DNA from: Carallia brachiata
Lineage: Eukaryota > Streptophyta > Magnoliopsida > Malpighiales > Rhizophoraceae
Reading direction: 5' to 3'
Assembly: GCA_021464245.1 (NCBI GenBank)
Contig: JADCRB010000061.1
Span: 21,324 to 85,323, forward strand
Length of the DNA stretch: 64,000 nt
This document shows positions 35,501 through 48,525 of the stretch, piece after piece. A model generated the notes under the pieces. The model searched no databases and was not told the DNA's origin. It saw only the letters and a list, made by a program, of their open reading frames with translations. The translations under genes were made by a program, and so were the position numbers. Every line of letters starts with the position of its first letter. The stretch's first letter is position 1.

Positions 35501-38500
35501 AGCAAGCTGCAAAAGACAAGGAATATGCAGATCAGGCCATGTGTTTGGAAAGCAACACATAATCAAAAGAGTTCGGCTAGCTTCAAAATGTTTGCCATTA
35601 GTAGACAGTATACATAGACCACAGGTAGTTGGCAACGCTGTTAAACAATGAAACTTAAAAAGATACTTGACTTCGTTTCATATGATAAAAACAGAACAAA
35701 GTCAAACAAGACATTGGCTACAATGCAGAAGTAAGGATCCTTTCAGGACCATGACACAAGTTCAGAAGCAAAATTTCAGCGGGTTATCCTCTTTGTAGTC
35801 TATTTTCCCTTTCCTTGGGCTACAATATTCTTTATAATCACCTTGTCCAAGAAATACTGGAAGTGGACTGATGAAAGAAGGCTTCCAAGCACAGGAATGC
35901 TACTTGTAAGGATCATATGTATGCCATTGACATATCTACAAGAAAGTGGTTCCAGTTACTATTGGAGTTTGGATCAGACTCCTATGTTAAAGATTAGAAT
36001 CACAAACATATCTTACACTGATTGGTCACCAACACTTTCAAGTGTACCCCATGGAACTCGTGTCATAGCAGTCATTTCAGCATCAAATTTAGTTTCCAGG
36101 CCATGTACTAGAGTCATTAATGCTTCTGTGATAAGCCCTGAAAATTCTTCCTGCAGCATTACAACAAGTCCTCTGTAAGTAGGCAGAAAAATTGACATCA
36201 TATTCTAGTTACAAAAGAGTAAAGTACCTCAACTGAAGACATATCCACTCCAGCTGCAAATTGAGGATCAATTATTTTGGACACACTTTCAGCCAGCTCA
36301 GCAGACTGTAACCAAAAAGAAAAAAAATCAAAACAGAGAGACAATCAAGGTTAAAGCAGGTTTGTTAGATATAGTAGGGACAAATAAAAAAAAAAGGTGT
36401 TCTGGCTCCCATATTGTGGAGTCGGGGGAAGGGTCAGATGTATCCTAAAATTAATTAACAGGACACCAATAGGGGGTGCCACCCACTCAAAGTAAATAGG
36501 ATTTCAAAATTAATTGAATTTAAAAAAAAAAATCACAAAATCTTACAAATTAAGCAAACTTTGCAACCTGAGATTGACATCCAAAAAATTCCTTATGCAA
36601 AGACTCAGTATCGCTATTCTATTTTCGTAGACCTTTACACCATTATGCAACTAGTTGATAAAACACTAAAAGGGTCACGCCTCAGAGTCCTTAAACCTAA
36701 ATCTAAAATTAGCTCCTCTACAAGCCCCATATCCCTTCCCATTTTGCTGCATGGATCCGATTGGTCCAAATAGTCCCAATGAACCAAGCACAAAAATATA
36801 GTAAGCCAATGATAACCAAAATTGAATGACTTAAAAGTTATTGCCCACTTGGCAGCGCCTGTCAACCAAGATTTTGACCCTGAATTTAAATTAACATCAA
36901 CATTTCTCATTTGGTAAATCTCCATATATCAACACAGAAAAAACAAGCAGAAGCATGTATCTGGTCCCTTTAGAATCATTACCATACGTGGCACAGTTAG
37001 CCTAAAATGCACAAAACAAGCAAGCATCAAATAACTGAAAAAAGGTTCTGGTGAATATGGAAACCAACCGTGTTCTGGCAGTACTCAGCTGAATTGACAA
37101 TATAGCAAATCACCCGTTCATCCCTATCAGATGTCTGCATAAAATTGGCAAACAATTGACAAATGAAAGTATTGCTGTAAAATATAAGCTGCTTGTAAAG
37201 CAGATTAACAAAATGGCAAGCATGCTGATACCTTTATTTGTCCATCCATACCCGTGGCAGCTGCAACAATCCCCATACCACCCTTCGGTAGTCTTGCCTT
37301 AAGCTTAGTGACATATGCTTTCAGAATTCTTTCAAATACCTAAGATGCAAACGGCAATAGTGTGAGATTCAGTAAGTAGCTTGCGTGCGTAGTGTTCTGT
37401 AATCATCTACAAGGAAACCATAAAGGTTTCAGCAGTTCTCAGAACACACTACTGATATAGAGGAATAAAAACTTTCAGCATGTCTATTTACACAAGACAT
37501 AGCCATCAATTTTCTTCGATGTCAAACTATTTCATTATAAAAGAAAGCTTGGCAATTAGAGCACAATGAAATCCAGCCAAAAAAACCCTACAGGTTAAAT
37601 CTTGGAATATTACAGTTCATTAACTTTCCAGCAATACAACTAAAGCAGGAGGATGCAGACAGGGGCGCTACAAACAATGTAAATGAGTAAAAACACTGAC
37701 AAATGTGCAGTACATGACTATGAAATCTATTGTCATCGGAGCCAAATAACATTTCTTTCCCAGGATGAATATTGCGAAAGGTGAGCTTGTAATAGGAATG
37801 AAAGGAAGGATAGTCATTTCTACCAGCAGTATGAGTAGAACTTTTCCCTTTAAAAAGTGATTTGTAACATATCATCATCCTTTCTAAGCAATATTTATTA
37901 CATCAATGTGTTGTTCCATCAAAATACCACGTCTTGTTTCATGAACAACCATATACTAATCCTTTCAACAGAATCAACTAAATTCTAGGAAACTCATTGG
38001 CCAAAATCTTAAAGAATCAACGTGTAACGGTGTCAAGAGAAGGAAAATTTATTTTCCTGTAATAGGTTCGTGCAGGAAATTACAAGCCACATTACAAGTC
38101 AAGACACTTCATAAAAGTTAAAGCTGAAGTTAAAATTAATGGCCTAAATCATATATGGGAGCTTGATGCTTTATTCCCCTGACTCAACAAATGCAGCACT
38201 ATAACCACACATCTGCTGACAAGAAATTAAGGATTTTGTGGAGATTCTGACGAGAGACTGTTAAAAAATCCAATCTAACTATTCAGGCTTCTTGGTTTGT
38301 CTTCCCTTCTTTTATAATGACAAAGTAGTGCATACAACTTCTTGAGGATTCCATCCATGCCCCTATCCTCAGAGCCATATAGGCATTAAACAGTTCATTA
38401 CTCCAATTTCTGATTACCGAGTTCACATGATACCCTTTTTATCATATTTAAATACACAGTCAAAGTTTAAGGATTTGAGCAACCAAGTCCATGTCCCAGC

Positions 38501-41087
38501 AACATAGTCAAAACATAGATGACATAAGAAGATAAGTGTCAAAAGGTACCTTGACCAGATTAAATAATGTCTGGTTCTTTGTTAAAGCACTACACCGCTT
38601 TAAGCTTCTCTTGATTATCAGAAACAACTGGAAAAAAAAAAACAGATCATCACAAATGCACATGCACATACTCATTCTAAACAAAAGACAGTATCGTTCT
38701 GATATCGTGAGTGAGCCATAGCCTCATTAATAACTGCATCTCCATTCTACAGAGGTTCCTTACACAAATTTCAGCAAACTATACAGAACTCACGAGATGT
38801 ATCTTGCTCCTGCAATATTTATGCAGAACATGAGGCAAATGCAGTTGCTTACCTGCATGCTACTGGACAAGACATTATTCTGACTCCCCTCCTCAATATT
38901 CCATGTTTCTTCCTGCAGAAATTAAATTAAAGCCCTGGAAACAACAAGCACAAAAGCTTTAAAGATGAACATAACTAGAGTTGACAGACCAAACAACCTG
39001 AACAAGCTTTTCCAAATTCTCCATTAGTGTTTTCTGTTCTAGTTCCACTATATATTGTCAAGTGAGGTTCAAAGCAAGAAGAAATGATTCCATGGAAGTT
39101 AAACTGCAAAAAACAGCTCACAATTGTTACTCTAATATTATAAATCCAGAGACAAGGTCATGCTGTCCCCAGACAAAGAATTCCATAAGAGGAGCACAAA
39201 TGTCCATGTGCTACTTCAAGAACATGAGAGTTCTGACACATGGTCGTAACAAAATCCAAAAGGACACAATGCACCCTTTCATATAAAATATATTTGTTCT
39301 TTTGCTGGAGCTGAATGAACAGAAATCAACTGAAATCTTTTCAAGCTTGAAAGCACGAAGAACTTACAAATATGACAAACTGTAGACTAAGAAATCACAT
39401 TAAAAAACATTCAGAATTGCATAAGAACGCATCCCAGATGCATGCAGCATATGTATCCAAAAATATACAATAACACAGAAACAGAGTATACAAATACTGT
39501 CAGTAATTCCATTACTAAACTGCAGAAGAAGAAAAATAGATACCCCAGCTGCAGGCACGGACAAATCTTTTATTGCATCCTTCTCCTGTAAACACCAGCA
39601 TTTAGGACATAATTGCTCTGATAATACAAAGATTCTAAAGTACTTCAAGTACTACTGTTTATAAAGAAACAAGGAAGCATAGTGTGCATACTTCATTCTT
39701 GCTTCTTTCATGCACAGCGAGCTTTCTCTCGTACTTTTTTCTGATATCAGATACAATTTGGCTGCCATTTTCCCTACCAATTTCTGCAATATCATTCCCA
39801 ATCTCTCTATTTCGGGTGCTGGCTCCAAATTTCTCTGCCAATTCATCTTCGAACTCTAGCGTTCGTTGCAATGCCTACTTGCAGTTGTCAGGACGTCGGT
39901 AACATTTCCAGAAGTGAAACTGGTTACCCAATGATTGATAGGACAGAGATAGTACTTTTCATAGAGAATGACTGTGGCATGATTAATATGAACAAGGACT
40001 TAACAGGGACTGATAGACATAATAGGGCAAAGGCATTGTCAAAGCACTCCCATAATTCATCTTATTGCGATGTGATTGCGGCTTGGTCAAACTGACTGAC
40101 TTCTCATCTCGCAAATAAATAAGTTTCAAGATATAAGTTCAAACAATAAAGCATTAAAAGCTTACCAACAGCAATGTTGCCACTTCTGGTTTCTCTTTAA
40201 GGTTATCAAGTATCCCCTCCAACTGTTTTCTGAAATATGAACAATAAGCAAAGATTTTGAGCTAAGCTTAGTATCCTGCTCCCCAACGAAAAGAGCTAGG
40301 AAATGACTGTCGTATTGGTACTGGGTCCTCGAATTCCAGTTACTTTAAAGAAGGAATAGCATATCCCACTTAAATCCATTGGAACCGAAATCTCACTTTG
40401 AAGGTCCATTTTTATGTTTGAAGGCAGAGGCCTAAAAATGCCAAGTACAATTCATTCTCCAACTCTGTCTGTACACAACACATGCATATGTAGAGATGAT
40501 ACATATACACAAACATAACATAATTATAACGGATGAAAACATCCTGATTTAGTGATCTAAACACAAATTCTCCTTTTCTTGTTTTTGACACTCAAAATGA
40601 TGTGAAAGAAGGTTGCATACCTTGTCTTCTTACAAAATTGGATACATAGCCGATAATCAACATGCCATGAGGGAGGAAATATCTTCCATATCTCCTCATT
40701 TGTTCTCATTCGCCGCTTGATCCATGCATATCTTCGTTCAGTCTTATCCAGCTTAGCCAGCTCTAGTCATATGGGGAAAAAGATTTCAAACTTGAGACAT
40801 AAGAAAAAAAATAATTTGAAGTAATCAAGATAAACTTTTGAAAGAACAAATTCACAAACCAGCTCCCTCAAAAATCTGCTCATATGAAGTCAGCTCCCTA
40901 CTGCAAAAATTATTAACCAACTCTTCCCTCACAGATGGCTCCAAAGCATCAACAACTAGGCAACCATCAGATAGGTGCTCTAGTAAATTAGTTTCTTCAG
41001 TCTCTTTTCCGGTACCTAAGCTGAAAAAGAAGTTTTGAGGCAAGAATAAGAAAACATAAGAGAGGGAGAATGCATCTACCAAAAAAG

Positions 41088-41121
<34 letters not shown>

Positions 41122-44100
41122 CACAAGATTTCCAGTTGTCCTTAAAATAACCAACCTCAATTAAAGAGAGCAATATCAACTACACAAAATCTTGCAATGA
41201 TCCACTCACTTCCACAGATAATGCAAGACAAGTAAAGACAAATTACTTAAAACAAGAGAATACTGCACATTATCTCCCTTCCCTCATAGTTTTTACTTCT
41301 TTTTATTTTTGCAGGTTTGGGGGGTCGGGGGTTCAGAACAGCTAAACCACTGGCCATCTACAATAGGTATATTGTTACAGATTTTAAGAGAGTCACGGGG
41401 AAAGGAAAAAGAAAAAAACATGATAGAATTTCAAAGAGAGTTAAGCGAATTCCTTGAAGAATAACAGAGAGTCAATCCTTATAACTACAGTAGTTAGCAG
41501 CAACAACGACAACAGCAACACTTGCAACTATAATAATAAATAACAAAATAAACAAAGCTCTTTGACAATACAACGATACGAGGAGAAGACAAGTTTTCAA
41601 AGATGTGAAGAAAATTTGGCAGAGAAGATTTAATTTATTTGAGCTTAATAACTTCTGTGAATTCCCTGCCATTTCATATCACATATGAACAAAAGTCCAG
41701 AAATAAATGGATCGATAGTCCAAACTGGATCAAACTAGTTCCGACTATTCCTAGCAAATAAATTTTACAACCCAGATAAATCAAACCACTCCCTTGGGGT
41801 TCATTTTATATGACAGGACCATAAGATACACAATACTGTTGGCTGTATTCGTTAGATGCCCAACATAAACTTAAAATAACGCAAGACAGACAAGGAATCC
41901 AATTTAACTGAGAAGAAAAGGGTAAAAATGTGACAATCATATGCAATGCATGCACAAAGATGCTAAAACTAGGATCAAAGTGGGCACCAAGCTTAACAGT
42001 GATGTACATACCTTGAGAAATCAGAAAATACATGTGACTTGAGTATTTGTTTGATATTTTTGAACTTGTCCCTCAGCTCTGTAATTTTTGGTACATCCCT
42101 ATAGGCTTCAAAATGACTACATAATTGGTTTACAGCCTGAAATATATATTATAAAACTGTATTATAAAACAAGGTCAATAAATAATCATAAACTAGTTCT
42201 CGAGGAACACTTCTCAAATGCAAAAAGAATGGCAGCTTTATAAATATACAGATATACCTCCAGCTGAGCAGCTGCCTCCTTATACTGATGTTTGGAAGCC
42301 ATTGCTTGAAGCTGCTCAACAGCAGAGACTGACATATAATGAAAAAACGTGTTTTTTTCACATTTACATGTAAAAATTATAAACTTCAAGAACACATTAG
42401 ATTTCATGTTTTGTGATTCTGATGCCCAAGGGAAATTCTTAGTCTAGCAAGCACTTCAAAGTTATTGTTGTACTAAGCATAAAAAGGGATGAATTCAAAT
42501 AATCCACAGAAAGGCAACTGATAATAATAATCCACCGATCTGCAAAGTATATGAATTCTACAGGAAAATGGGACTACCAAGGCAGGAAATTTTCATTTAA
42601 CTTACAAAGGTTTCAGATAATAAAGCAAAAAATACTTAATAGCACCAAGAAAAAGCAGACTGGATCCACAATTCAAAGACAACAGAAGGCAAAGAAAAGC
42701 ATCTCAAGCAGTGTAGAAGAGAGAGAGTAGCAATATTTAACAGTATCCTGTAATGATCCTACGTTTTAAATACAAGGCAACCCCTTGGTGCTTCTAAATG
42801 AATTTTAATCTATTCAACTGTCCCAAAAAAAAGGTCACTACTGATTAGTGCAAGGCAATAGCAAAAATTTACTCCCTCTATTAATATGACTCTGTTACTC
42901 CTACAAGATAAAAGTTCCCAAATAAGTTAAATCGCAAGATTTTTCTTTTTAAAAAAGAAATCTAATAAGAATAGTAAATACCAAAGCCAATAAGCACCAA
43001 AATATACAAATGGCCATCTATCATATAGACTAACCCAACATTGTGAGGCGATGAAGAGCAGTTATTGTAGTTGTTATGTGCTTTTTTGCAAAGTCCAACT
43101 TCTTAATGTCACGGCATATTTCCTGAACCATTGTTTCACTCTGCTCTGCTTTGGTTTTTATTTCTCGAATCTTGTACATGAGTTCCTACTTTCAACAAAG
43201 TAAATAGTCAGAAAAGAAAAGTCTTCATGGATTGTTGAGCTATCACTACCATGGCTGAGAGTAGGAATGGGATAAAAATGCACTTGATAAACCAGAATCA
43301 GAGGCATTGTAAAATCAGGAATTTAAAAACAAAAATTCTTTTAAAAATGATTACACACACACACACAAACAGATGTGGATGAAAAGTTGGGACAAGGAGT
43401 GTGAATGAAAGGGGGGGGGGTCCAAGGAATACAATTCCATTCACATAATTAATTGGCAAAAAATTGTTTGAACATTCATCCAAAAATAATTTTTTGGAGC
43501 CACATTGCCACAGCAATGAGTTCCAACAATTATTCAAAGCAAATATAAAAGGTTTTCTCTCATATACTCACCTCCACAGCATGAGTAGCAGCAGCAAGGT
43601 CTTCCTTGGCTTTGGTTCTTGAATCACTCTGAATCACAGCACCAGGACCATTATAGCCATCCCATCCATTAAATGCATACCTCTTGTGGTGATTTAAGTT
43701 CCACAAAGAGTCCATTACAACCAAAAATAGAGATGCTAATTTTTGTTGCACATATTATACTTGTCTCTTATTCAATTCATTGTTTTACTAATTAACACTC
43801 GTCTTGCCAAGAGTTGGAGAACTATAAAGTAAAAATCCAAACATTGAATTTAATGGTATCAATGTCAAAAACATTATGGCATAGATTTAGTTCGCCAAAT
43901 TGATACTAGGAGAAAATAACAGGCCAAAGGCAAAGATGATAACCTGTTGGCGAACAGCTGATAGTATTCCAGCATCCACACGGCGTATCTCACTGTGTAT
44001 CTTCTGCATTAGTGGCTCAACACCAGATAAAGATGCCTCTGGATATCAACCATACATCATAATTTACAATATATTTTAAGTATTAGCCAAGTCACGTACA

Positions 44101-45693
44101 TGAGCAAAAAATATACATTTAACTAGCCACAATATAGAATCCATTCAGCTCACGATGCATGTCAAATATTTCTTGGAAAATTACATCTGATATAGCACCT
44201 TCAAACCATCAACTCATATTGGCATGTTACCTATCTCAGGCACAATTTAGCTAAGCCCCTAAGTTATTGACAATTTGATTTTAGCTTCACCTAGGGCTGT
44301 ATAGGGTGAGCAAATCACCAAACCCTCAAGAGATTTTAACACACTGAATGCTTGCAGGAGCCTGCTGATATGCTGTTGCAACATCTTTGCGATAGAATTT
44401 ATTTTCCCAATAACGACCAACTTAATGCCAGTTATACCAGCTGTTGGCACTTGGCAGTATATACATTTTATGCATGATATTGGAAGTATACAGGATGGCC
44501 AAGGCACAAACATTACATAAGTGATGATAGAATGCTTCAGTATACACAGGCAAATAGGTCTTTAAGGTAACAAAAGCTAAAATGAAAAGGTTACTTCCAA
44601 TCGTAGTTATTATGAGGAGTCAAACATATCAAAATCATGATAAGAAAGTCAGGCATACAATATGCAGCATAACCTACTGCCAAAAAAGAAGAAGAAGAAG
44701 AAGAAGAAGAAGAAACAAAGATTATGCAGCTCTTTTTTTTTTGGGGGGGGGGGAAATATTGAGCCAGCAATTCATATCTTTTTTAGAATAAAGGGCCAGC
44801 AATTCATGACTAACTTTTTATTTCTACTCTCTCAATAACTTAGCATACCTAATTGAGCCATAAGCAAGTCACAGAATCAGAAGTGCCAATGAAAAGCTTA
44901 GAAGGAGAGGGAGCGAGAGAGAACGAGTGAGAGAAAGACCTGTGGGGAACATTTGGTTGATATACTCCAACGCGCTTGACTTGTCCATTGTGGATAAAAA
45001 CTCAGACTGTTGATCACCCATTGCTACTCTACCTAAACAAACAAATAACCAAAAAGATCATTCTGAGGCAAATATCGATACAACATTGGACTATTGTAAT
45101 TGGCCACAACAAAAGCATGCACAAAAAACCTTGCCAGTTCACTAATAGCCACTAGAAGGATCAAACAAGACTCAAGATGGTAAAACCATCCGCCAGTTGT
45201 TCATCAAGACCATTAATAAGTCACTTTCTTCAGTTTTTTTTTTTTTTTTTCCATTCTTGGTCTTCTTGCTAATCTTTTAGCAATTTCTCACCATTCCAAA
45301 CATATTAAAACCACACTCGATAGTGCCATTTCATCAGATCTCCAGAGCACTTAAAGAATCGCCTTTCTTGATCTTCTTGCCAATCTTTTTCCAATTTCTC
45401 ACCATCCCAATCCAAGTAAACCCTCATTCCATTGCGGCATTTAATCGAACATTAAAGTTTTCAAGTTCTTTTTTAACCAAACCCTAATTCTCAGATCTCC
45501 CCGCGGCTTAAAAGAAAACAACCAAAGATCGCAAAGATCGAACCAAGAATTGGAAGAGACTAAAGAAAAGAGCGAACTAAAAAAACGGTTAGCGCTCACC
45601 TCGCCGGGGCGTAAGATTGAGCGCGCGTGGGGATCCAGTTTCCTCCATTCTTGAATCTTTCGCATCTACGTTAACATTAATCTCCCTAGGCAT
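32503..45693 (-). CDS. VPS53: VPS53, GARP tethering-complex subunit (carries one frameshift)
   Basis: VPS53 (Arabidopsis HIT1) helps tether endosome-derived vesicles at the trans-Golgi. Twenty-five minus-strand exons: 45693-45600, 45032-44940, 44038-43944, 43628-43572, 43185-43035, 42328-42258, 42136-42012, 41020-40860, 40762-40621, 40229-40166, 39874-39692, 39585-39544, 39103-38998, 38912-38853, 38627-38550, 37339-37232, 37134-37069, 36305-36228, 36150-36017, 35935-35842, 35506-35429, 34641-34579, 33736-33668, 33584-33489, 32790-32503. The usual start [16 protein letters not shown] is at 44988; from there the nominal length is about 818 residues. Landmarks: coiled-coil N-terminus ([15 protein letters not shown]), [15 protein letters not shown], and a C-terminus with [20 protein letters not shown]. 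Exon 13 is 106 nt where phase 0 at both ends needs 105. An extra base near 39049 shifts frame after HLTIY, and TGA follows in exon 14. All other exons are intact. Exon 1 adds an in-frame N-terminal extension from 45693. Confidence 0.88.
41094..41120. repeat. (GA)n microsatellite
   Basis: An uninterrupted AG repeat lies in the intron between VPS53 exons 7 and 8, close to the exon 8 acceptor. On the gene strand it is a CT tract, extending the polypyrimidine region. Confidence 0.85.
44686..44751. repeat. (GAA)n microsatellite and poly-G tract
   Basis: About nine GAA/AGA units (44686-44714) are followed by T9 and an 11-base G run near 44742. It lies in the intron between VPS53 exons 2 and 3. Confidence 0.8.
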
Positions 45694-46055
45694 CTTCTTG
45701 AAAGATAATTAACTTAATTTTATTTAGATTAATTTGATAAAGAATCGCAAAGAACGGCATGGAGCAAAAGCCATGGCGGAAACAGGAGGCGAGATGGCGA
45801 CGTCAGAGACAGAGCGCCTGAGACTGTAGCAGCATCTCTTGCTGGTTTTCAGTTTTTTTCTTTTCTTTTCTGAATGCTGTGTGTTTTATTTTGGACTCGA
45901 GCCACACTTCTTTACGTTATAAAATTAACTATAATTGATAAAAGCCGATGGCGGTTAAGTTTTTGTTATTTGCATGCATTTCGACCCCGTTTCAGGCTTT
46001 TCTTGCCACTTTGTGCCCCAAAGAGTGAGGTATTTAACAGTAAGTCTTATTTTAT
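45694..46055. other. VPS53 upstream region
   Basis: This is the 5' flank and probably 5' UTR of VPS53 (minus strand), with a GC-richer patch at 45755-45830. No other gene seen. Confidence 0.5.
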
Positions 46056-46435
46056 TTACAGTGTGTTTGAAATAAGTGGAAGGGTGAGAAAAGAAGGATA
46101 AAAGAAAAGAAAATAAAGAGAAGATAAAGTTATTTGGAGTGATGGGGAAAGTGAAGAGAATAAAAATATGATAAAAGAAAATATGAATAGTAATTTATGA
46201 GAGAAAAAGTAAAGAGAAAATAAAATTGTTTGGAATAATAGAAAAATGAAGAGAAAGAAAGTATAGTGAAAGAAAAAATAAATAGTAATTTGTGAGAGAA
46301 AAATTAGAGAGAAAATAAAATATTTGGAATGGTGTAGAAAGTGAGAAGAAAAAAATATAAAAAAGAAAAGTTTATAATAATGATTATATTTTTCTTTGTC
46401 TCGTTCTCTTTTCATCGCACAACAAACACACCCTT
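46056..46435. mobile_element. Purine-rich tandem repeat inside a TIR-like element
   Basis: Roughly three units of about 95 bp repeat AATAGTAATTTATGAGAGAA, AAAGAGAAAATAAAATTGTT and GGAATAATAG-like segments. The block is bordered by GTGTGTTTG near 46060 and an inverted CAAACACAC near 46425. This suggests a non-autonomous DNA element. Reverse-frame ORFs here are compositional. Confidence 0.5.
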
Positions 46436-47427
46436 AGAAAGAACTAAATTGGAAAATTAAACAGGAATTTGGAGGTAATTAATTTGGTCACTGCTTTCAA
46501 TGTTGACCAATTTCAAACTTGTTTCGCACTTTTCAAATCTCTTGAAAACGATGCAAAGTACGTATTTGCTAAGCTTTTGAATCCAATGGCACTATTAGGA
46601 AGAGTGCTGCAAAAAGAGGGAGCTGGGAATTCTAGTTATGGCTTTTGGAGGCAGAAGCTAAACTCAACCAAGCGGCTTGGATCGTATGACAATCCAAACG
46701 GACGAAATGTTATTGCAGTAAGTATATAAGTTAAGCAGAGTTCGTGATTGATCGATTCACATTTGTTGGCTAATTTGAGGTTGTTGATTGAATCGGCCAG
46801 GAGTGAGATTGATAAACAAAGTATCTATCAATAATCAATCTAGTTACTTTGTCAACAAAATTTTGTTCATCTCTCCTGTTTGTTGATATTTTTTCTCGGA
46901 TTAAAATGTTACTTATCCATATTTTTTGGAAATGTTAGGCAAACTGAAAAATCAGACATTTCTAAAATGTGATGACGGTGCTAGCATTTTAAATAACAAT
47001 ATCTCTTTGAAATTTAAGCCAAATCACATAATGTACATGAGCACTAGTATAATGTGCAACAATACAGCAAAATGTGCATCAAAACTTTAAATATAAAGTG
47101 TGATTACAATTAAATTTCAAGGTAATTTACTTTTTCTAAGTTTTGTTGCACAGTTTGTTTGTTGTACATTGTGTTAGTCTAGTCTTCTTGTATGTATATT
47201 GCATGATTTTTAACGAAAAACTTAAACTTATATTAAATTACTATTTTAATGAGATTGATTCAAATTGCTCGTTCTCTTGTGGCTTCCTCATGGTTGGATA
47301 TTTTTCTTTTTTTGTCTATTAAAAGACAATTCCCATATAAAAAATAAGGGGAGATGAAAGATAAAAGAGCTGAACTCTTGATTCTTTTCTCAACACATTC
47401 CGTCTACAGGAGACCGGCTGAGCTGAA
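46436..47427. other. Intergenic with one unassigned ORF
   Basis: The 86-codon ORF at 46469-46729 (MEVINLVTAFNVDQFQTCFA) ends just after a GCAGTAAGT donor-like site. It could be a gene-fragment exon but matches no family I recognise. The rest is AT-rich. Confidence 0.35.
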
Positions 47428-47661
47428 CTACACATCCGGTCTTGTGGCATAAGGCATAGGCCCAGGCCCCTTTGTTTTAGCCGCACCCACAACTTGATCA
47501 TGGAAATTTCTGCCTGGACCAGTTGTCCTTTTTATTTTTTGGTACATGCCTAGACAAATTGTCTGCGACGAAACATCGGCTTGCTCATGAGGATTCCATT
47601 GCGGCCGGTATCCAACCTTCGTGACCATAGGCGCAGTCCAATCTTCCTGGCCATCTGCCAT
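47428..47661 (-). CDS. Small protein of unknown function, 77 residues
   Basis: A single ORF starts MADGQEDWTAPMVTKVGYRP and ends GPMPYATRPDV. Its composition is balanced and its GC content exceeds the flanks, both of which argue for real coding. It has no signal peptide or membrane segment. It is Gly/Pro/Lys-rich with a positively charged middle (MYQKIKRTTGPGRNF). A further in-frame ATG at 47709 would add 16 residues; the inner ATG looks more natural. It could be a small plant-specific protein or the last exon of a decayed gene. No domain recognised. Confidence 0.45.
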   Translation of the reverse strand: MADGQEDWTAPMVTKVGYRPQWNPHEQADVSSQTICLGMYQKIKRTTGPGRNFHDQVVGAAKTKGPGPMPYATRPDV

Positions 47662-47879
47662 CTTCTTTCCCCAATTATACTTATTATTATAGCGGAGAAA
47701 AAACCACATTCAACAATACGTTTTTTTTTTTTTTGTGAATTTTAAAGATGTATCGAAATTGTATCAACAATTAGTTTAATACATTAAATATTATTTAGGA
47801 TTGCAAGTAATTGAGAAACAAATAAAAATAAAAATATTTGTTGAAATAAGAGTGTACATCTGATGAAAATAGGCTGAGG

Positions 47880-48525
47880 ACGATGAATGATGCATTCGGG
47901 ACCACAATTACATACATGGGAATCCTCCGAAGTCCCAACGTTAATAAGGCTGGTTGATCCTAAGGTGCTGTTGGGTTTGAGAGAAAAAAGAACCAAAAAT
48001 ATCATAAAGAAAATCACAATTTATTTTTTTTTGCCTATTTTTATCTATTCAAAAAAAATTCTCTCCCACAACATTCTTTCTCATTTTATTTCTCTCATAT
48101 TTCTCATCCATATGAATTACTTTTTCGGTCACAACTTTTTTTTTCATCACATTCTCGCAATCCACTTCAAGACAAACGCCTTCCGCAAGGAGACTGCTAT
48201 GGGAATTCCACCTTCTGCCTCGGTTTCTAGACAATGACAAGGCGTATGTACAAATGAAAGACCAAATCTTTGTACCCATTAGAATACCAGCATCAAGCCA
48301 ACCGACCGAGCAACCAACCAACCAAACCTTCTTTCTCCGATGCTATTTTTTGTCTTTAAACTTCCCATTTTCCCGTATATAAAGATCAGACCTTGTACCC
48401 TTTGAGCCTCACTTCGCTTCCTGATCAGTACTGTTAAGTCACAAAGCAAATTAAGTGGCTTAACTATACCTATAATACCATATATAGAAGAATACATATA
48501 CATATCTGTCTTATTTTTGAACAAA
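47880..48525 (+). promoter_or_regulatory. Promoter region of lipid transfer protein gene 1
   Basis: The TATA box TATATAAA is at 48376-48383, about 140 bp before the start codon. Further up, AAAGACCAAATCTTT (48257-48271) is the first of four related palindromes found before every copy in the cluster. The block CTTGTACCCTTTGAG..CTCACTTCGCTTCCT after the TATA box is also shared with the other copies, so the promoter was duplicated with the gene. Confidence 0.7.

Noticed and set aside
46056..46415. 119-codon Phe/Ser-rich minus-strand ORF
   Set aside because: Produced by the purine-rich tandem repeat on the plus strand.
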